Source: an uncultured beta proteobacterium (lineage in GTDB: Bacteria; Pseudomonadota; Gammaproteobacteria; Burkholderiales; Burkholderiaceae). Taken from it: DNA of 39,839 nt. The stretch's first letter is position 1; each line of letters begins with the position of its first letter. The notes below the pieces were generated by a model. That model had not been told where the DNA came from and searched no databases. It worked only from the letters and a program-made list of their open reading frames with translations. The position numbers and the translations under genes were made by a program. The DNA lies in contig CAIXDG010000017.1 of NCBI GenBank assembly GCA_903918115.1, positions 1-39,839 on the forward strand, in the 5' to 3' direction. This document shows positions 1-7,205 of this stretch, in pieces.

Positions 1-641
1 GCATTAAAGTCACCGCTACCAACTTGCTCTGGGGTAAATCCATAGTGCCCCCATACTGTGTCTGGAGTAGCCTGGTGATAGATCGGTAAATATTTTGTGC
101 CCTTGCCTGCACAAACCACTTCCATACCAATCGTCTCAGCCCAATCAACTAATTCAGCAATGAGGGATGGCTGATCTCCTGATGCCATTGAATAAATAAT
201 GCCAGCCTCGGCAGCTTTTTTAGCGAGATAGGGGCCCGCCAGCACATCGGCCTCTACATTCACCATGATGATATCTTTGCCATGTTCACAGCATTTCAGG
301 GCATGGTGAATGCCTGCCGCTGGACTGCCAGTAGCATCAATAATGACCTCAATCTGTTGATTGGCGATCATGCCATCGGCATCATCAGTAATAAATGTTT
401 TGCCAGTTTGATACGCATTCTCAAAAGAAGATGCGTTGTATTGTTCAGCATTCCAACCAACACGGGCTAAAGAATCGCGCGCCCGTTGAGGCGCTAAGTC
501 GGCAATACCTAATAAATGAATTCCGGGGGTTCTGGGTACCTGGGCTAAATACATCGAGCCAAATTTGCCCGCACCAATAATGCCTACTCGCACGGGTTTA
601 CCTTCCGCCGCACGTTGTTTGAGTTGTTGAATTAGGGACAT
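1..641 (-). CDS. NAD(P)-binding oxidoreductase, COG4091-like (homoserine dehydrogenase-like, SAF-domain family); C-terminus cut by window edge
   Basis: Reverse translation from ATG at 641: MSLIQQLKQRAAEGKPVRVGIIGAGKFGSMYLAQVPRTPGIHLLGIADLAPQRAR..., a Rossmann GxGxxG motif, open to position 1. AAAGG ribosome-binding site upstream. Not in the ORF track because it lacks a stop in the window. Confidence 0.8.
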   Translation of the reverse strand, partial: MSLIQQLKQRAAEGKPVRVGIIGAGKFGSMYLAQVPRTPGIHLLGIADLAPQRARDSLARVGWNAEQYNASSFENAYQTGKTFITDDADGMIANQQIEVIIDATGSPAAGIHHALKCCEHGKDIIMVNVEADVLAGPYLAKKAAEAGIIYSMASGDQPSLIAELVDWAETIGMEVVCAGKGTKYLPIYHQATPDTVWGHYGFTPEQVGSGDFN

Positions 642-846
642 AACAAACCTTTCAATAAGAGTGCTGCTATTTTCACATTTTTTAGTTGGCGTAGGTTCAT
701 CAATTGCACTCTTAGTTCAGGTTGGGCGTCGGGTCAGCTTAGGGCTTTCCCTGATAGCGATTAATTACAGTCCGGACTTTTAACCCTCTAACGGATTAAT
801 TGATTACACTTTCAGTTATTGTTAAAAAAAATCGACGAGGTCAAAA

Positions 847-1710
847 ATGCATTTATCTCCAGAACAACTAGCCCAGTTTGATAAAGAAGGGTATTTATTC
901 TTTCCTAGCTTATTTAGCCCTAGTGAAGTGAAAACCCTGACTGATGCCGTACCTGAACTTTATAGTCGCAAAGAAGCTTATAACGTCCGTGAAAAAGGTA
1001 GTGAATCTGTGCGGACTAATTTTGCCGCTCATTTAATTAGCAAGCCATTTGCTAAATTGGGCAAGCACCCCAGAATGATTCAACCGATTGAAGATTTGTT
1101 GGGTGAAAAGTTATACATGCATCAATTTAAGATTAACGGCAAGATGGCTTTTGATGGCGATGTTTGGCAGTGGCATCAAGATTATGGCACTTGGTTAAAC
1201 GACGATATGATGCCAACCGCGCGGGCAATGAATGTGGCGATTTTTTTAGATGATGTCAATGCCTTTAATGGTCCCCTGATGTTTATTCCGGAAAGTCATA
1301 AGCGGGGTGTAATTGCTGCCAAACATGATTTGACTACAACTAGTTATCCATTATGGACGGTGGACAATGATTTAATTTCACAATTAGTGGCTCGTGCAGG
1401 CGGCAAAAATGGCGGCATTATTAGTCCTACTGGGCCTGCGGGATCAATGATTTTATTTCATAGTTGTTTAGTTCACGCATCCACAAGTAATTTGTCGCCG
1501 TGGAATCGGGTCAGTGTGTATTTAAGTTTATGTGCTGTGTCAAATCATATCCGTCGGCATAAACGTCCTGAATATATTGCCCATCGTAATTTTGAGCCTA
1601 TCGTCTGTTTGCCGGATGATTGCTTATTAACCGATTATCCAGTCGACGTGCCATGGGAGCATGGGGTACCAGCAAGCGCGTTAGAGACTTCGCTTGAGAC
1701 TATTACTTAA
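847..1710 (+). CDS. Phytanoyl-CoA dioxygenase (PhyH) family Fe(II)/2-oxoglutarate oxygenase, EctD (ectoine hydroxylase)-like
   Basis: 287 aa. HxD in QWHQDYGTW, NGPLMFIPESHK, PTGPAGSMILFHSCLVHASTSNLSPWNR (distal His and Arg), and AVSNHIRRHKRPEYIAHR. The pattern resembles EctD/PhyH. Confidence 0.85.
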   Translation: MHLSPEQLAQFDKEGYLFFPSLFSPSEVKTLTDAVPELYSRKEAYNVREKGSESVRTNFAAHLISKPFAKLGKHPRMIQPIEDLLGEKLYMHQFKINGKMAFDGDVWQWHQDYGTWLNDDMMPTARAMNVAIFLDDVNAFNGPLMFIPESHKRGVIAAKHDLTTTSYPLWTVDNDLISQLVARAGGKNGGIISPTGPAGSMILFHSCLVHASTSNLSPWNRVSVYLSLCAVSNHIRRHKRPEYIAHRNFEPIVCLPDDCLLTDYPVDVPWEHGVPASALETSLETIT

Positions 1711-1722
1711 AGGAAGATTTCG

Positions 1723-2283
1723 TTGAATAAGCCTGAAAAACAAGCGCAAAACTATCGCTTGCATCTTGAAAAAACCGTTAAACCGTTACCGATTGTGGAC
1801 TACAGCTTTGCAAGCGATAACGCGCTAGAGTTGATGAAGGCCAAATCATTACCAAGCACAATTCAAAACACGAAGATTCAGACTGAGTTTGATTTAGCGC
1901 AGGCCTGGAGTGGCTTCGCGAAGAAATTGTTAGGTCAACGTAAATCGGCCGAATCTGACATTGCGTGTTGGGATGGCCATTATGACCAATTAGGTCGAGT
2001 GATGCTGGAATTAATGCGCATGAGTAGAGATAAGCCTGAAATGCTTAGCCAGGAGGAGGTTTATGAAATGATTCCAGATTTAGAAGAAATCACTTTCATT
2101 AGTAAGCCAGGACGGATTGAGGACAAAATGTTTTGTCGTATTTGGTTTTCGTTAATTCGGCATCCAGCATTTCTTGAGCTTGAAATTCATGAAAAAGAAG
2201 TGGTCGCATTTCAATATTGGCAAAACCTATTTACTTTAGCGTTGGGTAAAACGAATAGCGAATTACTGAAGCAAAACGCTTAG
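1723..2283 (+). CDS. Hypothetical protein, 186 aa
   Basis: Open frame with TTG start preceded by GGAAG, 12 nt after the PhyH stop, same strand. No domain recognised. Confidence 0.7.
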   Translation: MNKPEKQAQNYRLHLEKTVKPLPIVDYSFASDNALELMKAKSLPSTIQNTKIQTEFDLAQAWSGFAKKLLGQRKSAESDIACWDGHYDQLGRVMLELMRMSRDKPEMLSQEEVYEMIPDLEEITFISKPGRIEDKMFCRIWFSLIRHPAFLELEIHEKEVVAFQYWQNLFTLALGKTNSELLKQNA

Positions 2284-2315
2284 ATTGTAGGTTAACCGTT
2301 CCAAATGAGCAAAAA

Positions 2316-3224
2316 ATGAAAATATTAATTGTTGGCGCGGGTGGCATTGGCGGTTACTTTGGCGCAAAGCTGATTCAGGCAGGGGCGGATGTTACCTACC
2401 TTCTGCGCCCTAAACGTCATGCGCATATTCAGGCAAATGGCTTAGCGATTGAAAGTCCGCGAGGCAATTTTCTTATTCATCCGCAAGCGATTACTGTCGA
2501 TCAATTAACGCCTATCTATGATTTGGTTATTTTGGCGCCAAAAGCATTTGATTTAGCGAACTGCTTAAATGACCTTGAAAAAGTTGGCCCCAAAGCCCTA
2601 TTTTTACCTTTTTTAAATGGGCTTACGCATCTCGACGCCTTGGATCAGCAATTTGGTAGAGCCCGTGTCATGGGGGGTGTTGCCCATATTGCTGCAATGA
2701 TTACGGCAGAAGGTGCGGTCAAGCAATTAAGCGATTTACATATTCTGACGGTTGGGCATCGGACGCCGGAGCAAGAGGCAATAGCGCGGGCATTTTTTTC
2801 CCTCTGTCAAAAAGCCGACTTCGATCATTTTTATAGCGAGAAGATTGAGCAAGCTTTATGGGATAAATGGGTTTTCTTGGCCACTTTAGCGGGCATGACT
2901 ACCCTATGCCAGGGTTCAGTTGGGCAAATAATTGCTACTCCGTATGGTCAAGAGCTCTCGTTAGGGATGTATGCAGAATGTTGCGCAATAGCGCAAGCAA
3001 ATGGATTTTCGATTGGTGAACAAGCACGTAATAAAGCCACCGAGCTTTTAACGCAAGTGGGTTCCCCATTTACTGCATCGATGTTACGCGATTTGCTGTC
3101 TAAGCAGAAAACTGAGCACGAACATATTTTGGGTCAAATGATTCAAAAAGGGATGAGCGTCAATATGTCATGCCCATTGGTAAAGATGGCCTATACCCAT
3201 ATGGCAGTTGCTGCACAGAAATAA
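2316..3224 (+). CDS. 2-dehydropantoate 2-reductase (ketopantoate reductase, ApbA/PanE) family
   Basis: MKILIVGAGGIGGYFGAKLIQAGADVTYLLRPKR N-terminus, KWVFLATLAGMTTLCQGSVG, and the typical C-terminal E..ILG region. Confidence 0.85.
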   Translation: MKILIVGAGGIGGYFGAKLIQAGADVTYLLRPKRHAHIQANGLAIESPRGNFLIHPQAITVDQLTPIYDLVILAPKAFDLANCLNDLEKVGPKALFLPFLNGLTHLDALDQQFGRARVMGGVAHIAAMITAEGAVKQLSDLHILTVGHRTPEQEAIARAFFSLCQKADFDHFYSEKIEQALWDKWVFLATLAGMTTLCQGSVGQIIATPYGQELSLGMYAECCAIAQANGFSIGEQARNKATELLTQVGSPFTASMLRDLLSKQKTEHEHILGQMIQKGMSVNMSCPLVKMAYTHMAVAAQK

Positions 3225-3253
3225 AAAAGCGCCTGTGAGGGCGCTTTTTTATT
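3220..3253. terminator. Bidirectional rho-independent terminator between convergent panE-like and dctM genes
   Basis: AATAAAAAAGCGCC-TGTGAG-GGCGCTTTTTTATT: about 14-bp perfect stem flanked by A/T tracts; overlaps the panE-like stop codon. Confidence 0.92.
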
Positions 3254-3279
3254 AAATAATACTGAAGCAATATCGCTAT

Positions 3280-5163
3280 TTAGCCCCCATAAAGAAATTT
3301 CGGTAACCACAGCGTCATGCCTGGCCAGACATACATGAAGACCATGCACAAAATAACGATGAACATATAAGGCATCATGCCGGCAAAAATCTGATTGAGC
3401 GTTACACCTGGCGGTGATACCCCTTTTAGATAGAAGGCCGACATCGCTACCGGTGGCGATAGGAAAGCTGCTTGCAAGTTTACAAAGACCAAGGTACCCC
3501 ATAACAAAGGATCGATTTGGAAGTGTGCCAAGAGTGGTAAGAAGATGGGAACAAAAATGACAATGATCTCAGTCCACTCTAAAGGCCAGCCAAGGAAGAA
3601 AATAATTGCTTGTGAAAGCAACATGAATTGAATAGGCGTCAGGTCTAGCATGAGCACCCATTTTTCAATGATCGATTGGCCGCCAAGGATTGTAAAAACA
3701 GCAGAGAACAAAGCTGATCCAACAAATAACCAACACACCATGGACGTTGTTTTGGCAGTGAGAAAGACGGCCTGCTTAGTACGATCAAAGTTTAAAGTGC
3801 CAGCTTGATATGCCAGAAGAAACGCTCCAAACGCTCCTACTGCAGCTGATTCTGTTGCCGTAGTAATGCCCAATAAGATCACCGCTAAAACTAGAATGGT
3901 GAGTACGCCTAAAGGCAATACCGATTCAATCAGCAGCTTAAGAATTTCAAACTGCTCCTCATCGAGCTTAATATAGTAGTAGATCAAGAGTAAGAGCAGT
4001 AGCACCGAGCTTAAGCCAAAATACAGCTCAAAGTTTTCTGGCGGACCAGCGGCCGCTTCAGGTTCGGCCGCTCCTGCGGTTGGTGCATCGCCAGCAGCAG
4101 CATCAAGCGCAACTAATGGCGCATCAGCTTCTTCAACTTCTTTAGTTTTAATATTATCTGATGTGGCATCCAGAGAAACTAAACCTTCTTCGGCTGGCGC
4201 AGCTTTATCGGCAGTGGCAACTTTTGCAACTTGAGTAGCTACTGGGACATTTTGCGCATCACGTTCGGCTTGCTGATGGATGATGACATACCACCAAACT
4301 CCCCATAAAGTAACTGCAGCAAGAATAAATGGCGTTAAGACTGCCAGTACATTTTGGCAAATTTTGCCGAATGTGAGGCGTGAATCCGCAGGTGCGTTGA
4401 CAAGCTTCGCCGGTGAAAATAGTGCCTTAAAGGTAGCTATAAACATATTGTGCGAATATTGCTCACGTAAAAAACGCAAAGGCGCAGGAACGGGCACCTG
4501 TTGTTTTTCAGGGGGCAATTTAGGCGCTACTTTAGGATTTATTAAGGCCCAGCCAATGATGTAAACCAAATATAAAAATGCGAGGAAGAAGCCTGGCACC
4601 ATCGCAGCAGCATATAACTTCACTACGGATTGGCCGGCAACCGCGGCATACACAATGATCATTACTGAGGGCGGTATCAAAATACCGAGAGTACCGCCAG
4701 CTGTAATAACGCCCGCTGCTAAGCGGGTATCGTAGCCCGCGTTGAGCATGGGTTTCATGGCGATCACGCCCATTAGTACAACAACTGCTCCAACTAGGCC
4801 GCTGGCAATACCCCAAAATGTACAAACTATTAAGGTCGCAACAGCAAGTGATGCGGGTACCCGACGAAAGGCGAGCTGAATGCTATAGAACATTTTGTCA
4901 ACCAATGCCCCTCGTTCCATGACATAGCCCATTAAAACAAATAGGGGAATGGACAACAGCACATCGTTGGTCATACCTCCAAACGTTCTTTGTACCATCA
5001 GGGTAAATACTTTATTGGCAGTCCAACTTTGGGATGGGTCGTAAAAAGCGACAAAACCAAACATCATGCCGAGACCCATCAAGGTAAACGCTGTTGGAAA
5101 GCCCAGCATAATTACCACGATGATCAGGCCCAACATACTGAGGCCAAGTATTGGATCACTCAT
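3280..5163 (-). CDS. dctM: TRAP transporter large permease (DctM family), 627 aa with extended internal insertion
   Basis: Multi-TM protein with TLGILIPPSVMIIVYA, FLGWPLEWTEIIVIFVPIFLPL and FLSPPVAMSAFYLKGVSPPGV; next to DctQ and DctP. Confidence 0.93.
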   Translation of the reverse strand: MSDPILGLSMLGLIIVVIMLGFPTAFTLMGLGMMFGFVAFYDPSQSWTANKVFTLMVQRTFGGMTNDVLLSIPLFVLMGYVMERGALVDKMFYSIQLAFRRVPASLAVATLIVCTFWGIASGLVGAVVVLMGVIAMKPMLNAGYDTRLAAGVITAGGTLGILIPPSVMIIVYAAVAGQSVVKLYAAAMVPGFFLAFLYLVYIIGWALINPKVAPKLPPEKQQVPVPAPLRFLREQYSHNMFIATFKALFSPAKLVNAPADSRLTFGKICQNVLAVLTPFILAAVTLWGVWWYVIIHQQAERDAQNVPVATQVAKVATADKAAPAEEGLVSLDATSDNIKTKEVEEADAPLVALDAAAGDAPTAGAAEPEAAAGPPENFELYFGLSSVLLLLLLIYYYIKLDEEQFEILKLLIESVLPLGVLTILVLAVILLGITTATESAAVGAFGAFLLAYQAGTLNFDRTKQAVFLTAKTTSMVCWLFVGSALFSAVFTILGGQSIIEKWVLMLDLTPIQFMLLSQAIIFFLGWPLEWTEIIVIFVPIFLPLLAHFQIDPLLWGTLVFVNLQAAFLSPPVAMSAFYLKGVSPPGVTLNQIFAGMMPYMFIVILCMVFMYVWPGMTLWLPKFLYGG

Positions 5164-5824
5164 GGTTTATCTCCTTAGTTTGGCCAATGCGGTGGTGTGC
5201 GGCTTCATCAATCGCTTTAGCATTTTTCATCCCCATTTGACGAGCCTCTTCATCAACGTGGGTTGAAGCTGCAAGTTGCTGTTCAATCACATCTATTTCT
5301 TCTGCATCTTTTAAGCGCGCTGGCCATTCACCTGTTTTGATACAAACAATACAGCGCAAAATTTCGACAAAACCCTGTAGGAGTACAAAAGCGCCAGCAA
5401 TCGGGATAATGGTTTTGAAGGGATACAGCGGCGGCCCATTAGCAATTTGGGTAGTGTGTTCGCCGATGCGCCAAGATTCTGCCGCATAGGTGTAACCCGC
5501 ATAAACTAAGGCGGCAATACCAGGCAAGAAAAAGGTTATGTACAGAATTAAGTCAAGAGTCGCTTGAGTACGAGGCTTCATTGAGCCGTATAGAAAGTCG
5601 CCACGTACGTGGCCATTTTGCGCCAGGGTGTAGGCACCGCACATCATGAAGAGCGTGCCATAGGCCATTACGGACAACTCACCAATCCAGGCCGATGGAG
5701 AATTAAGGGCATAGCGACGAACTACATCGGTACACACCATCAACATTAAAAGAATGATGAGCCATGATGCAGCTTTACCAACAAAGGTACTTATTTCATC
5801 GACTCTTAGCATGAACTTATTCAT
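5156..5824 (-). CDS. dctQ: TRAP transporter small permease (DctQ family)
   Basis: 222 aa with 4 TM segments, DVVRRYALNSPSAWIGELSVMAYG, NGHVRGDFLYG; 8-bp overlap with dctM (ATGAGTGA). Confidence 0.92.
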   Translation of the reverse strand: MNKFMLRVDEISTFVGKAASWLIILLMLMVCTDVVRRYALNSPSAWIGELSVMAYGTLFMMCGAYTLAQNGHVRGDFLYGSMKPRTQATLDLILYITFFLPGIAALVYAGYTYAAESWRIGEHTTQIANGPPLYPFKTIIPIAGAFVLLQGFVEILRCIVCIKTGEWPARLKDAEEIDVIEQQLAASTHVDEEARQMGMKNAKAIDEAAHHRIGQTKEINHE

Positions 5825-5875
5825 CCATTACCCCTAAAAAAACTACATTGAATCAATCTAACTAGGTATTGCTAT

Positions 5876-5908
5876 AAAAAAACCGGACGGGAGGCCGTCC
5901 GGTTTTGC
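5876..5908 (-). terminator. Strong intra-operon hairpin/terminator between dctP and dctQ
   Basis: Minus strand AAAACCGGACGG-CCTC-CCGTCCGGTTTTTTTA: 12-bp perfect stem, tetraloop and U tract, about 34 nt after the dctP stop. Confidence 0.9.
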
Positions 5909-5939
5909 GTCTAAATTAAATCATTTTAAATCATCAAAA

Positions 5940-7076
5940 TTATGCTTTTGGCTGACCATCTTTGAAGTAATGATCGTAGGCAATCTTAAAGTCAACATCG
6001 GTTAAGAGCTGCCAACGCACTGCACGTTGAGCAAAGGCTTTTTGTGAATCAAGCACTTTCTTAAACATTGCATTCTCAGCTGCTTTTTTGGCAATAATTT
6101 TGTCCCAAGCATTTAACTGAGCAACCAAAATGGATTTTGGTGTAGCATAAAACTTCACCTTATCTTTGGTTTGCAACTCAACAAAGTCTTTTGAGTAACG
6201 ATCGATTGCTTTCCAAGACATATCGGCTGAAGCAGCTTGGGTGGCGATCGCCAAAATTGCGCGCAGATCAGGCGCTAATGAATCATATTTCTTTTTGTTG
6301 AAAATAATTTCAAATTGCTCTGAGCTTTGGTGAAAACTTTGCAGCATATTGATCTTAGAAACATCAGGGAAACCAAGCAAGCGATCAGACGAAGCGTTAT
6401 TAAATTCAGCAGCATCTAAAAGACCGCGATCCATCGCGGGAATAATATCGCCGCCAGGTAGGGCCTGAACTGATGCACCCATATCGGTAAAGATTTCAAT
6501 TGAGAGGCCAACAGTACGATACTTTAAGCCTTTCATATCTTCTGTTTTAGCAATTGGCTTTTTAAACCAGCCGAGTGGCTGAGTTGGCATTGGGCCATAA
6601 GGGAATGACACTACATCCAATTTCAAGCCAGAATAAATTTCGTTTAACAGTTGTTGGCCACCACCATATTGGTTCCATGACAAAACGGTATTAGCATCCA
6701 TACCGAAAGCTGGACCCGAACCCCATAAGGCCAAGGCTGCACTTTTACCGTACCAATAAGCCAACACACCGTGACCGCCATCTAATGTGCCGCTTGAAAC
6801 AGCATCAAGTAGATCAAAGGCTTTGACAACTGAGCCAGCTGGTAGAACTTCAATTTTTAGACGCCCACCCGACATTGCATTCACTTTGGCAGCGTAGTCA
6901 TTGGCATATTCATGAAAGATATCTTTCGTAGGCCAAGTAGACTGAAAGCGCAAAACAATAGGTTGAGCTTGTGCTTTCGAAATCATTGGGAATCCGAGAG
7001 CAGCAGCGCCTACGGAGCCAGCAGCAGCACCTTTTAAGAATTTACGACGTGGAACTTGATTTTTAATTTCAGACAT
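5940..7076 (-). CDS. dctP: TRAP transporter substrate-binding protein (DctP family), Tat-exported
   Basis: 378 aa; twin-arginine signal RRKFLKGAAAGSVGAAALG; LRFQSTWP, LKYRTVGLSIEIFTDMGASVQALPGGDIIPAMDRGLLDAAEF. Confidence 0.92.
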   Translation of the reverse strand: MSEIKNQVPRRKFLKGAAAGSVGAAALGFPMISKAQAQPIVLRFQSTWPTKDIFHEYANDYAAKVNAMSGGRLKIEVLPAGSVVKAFDLLDAVSSGTLDGGHGVLAYWYGKSAALALWGSGPAFGMDANTVLSWNQYGGGQQLLNEIYSGLKLDVVSFPYGPMPTQPLGWFKKPIAKTEDMKGLKYRTVGLSIEIFTDMGASVQALPGGDIIPAMDRGLLDAAEFNNASSDRLLGFPDVSKINMLQSFHQSSEQFEIIFNKKKYDSLAPDLRAILAIATQAASADMSWKAIDRYSKDFVELQTKDKVKFYATPKSILVAQLNAWDKIIAKKAAENAMFKKVLDSQKAFAQRAVRWQLLTDVDFKIAYDHYFKDGQPKA

Positions 7077-7105
7077 TGAATTCTCCCAGATTTTATTTTT
7101 TTACA

Positions 7106-7125
7106 TCTTGTACATTCTTACAAGA
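7106..7125. promoter_or_regulatory. Candidate operator upstream of dctP: inverted repeat TCTTGTA-N6-TACAAGA
   Basis: Perfect 7-bp arms (7106-7112, 7119-7125) centred about 40 bp upstream of the dctP start codon (minus strand). Confidence 0.45.
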
Positions 7126-7205
7126 GAGTAAGTATAAGACCTCTAGGGGGTTAAAAACCCTCGGGAAAACCCTCAAATACGCCCTAAATAGGGGATTTAT
7201 TAGTC

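Noticed and set aside
282-580. Two small + strand ORFs (62 and 61 aa) at the left end
   Set aside because: Both are antisense to the COG4091-like CDS that continues off the window.
3191-3502. 103-aa minus ORF spanning the panE/dctM terminator
   Set aside because: Overlaps dctM in another frame and crosses a strong terminator; composition is not protein-like.
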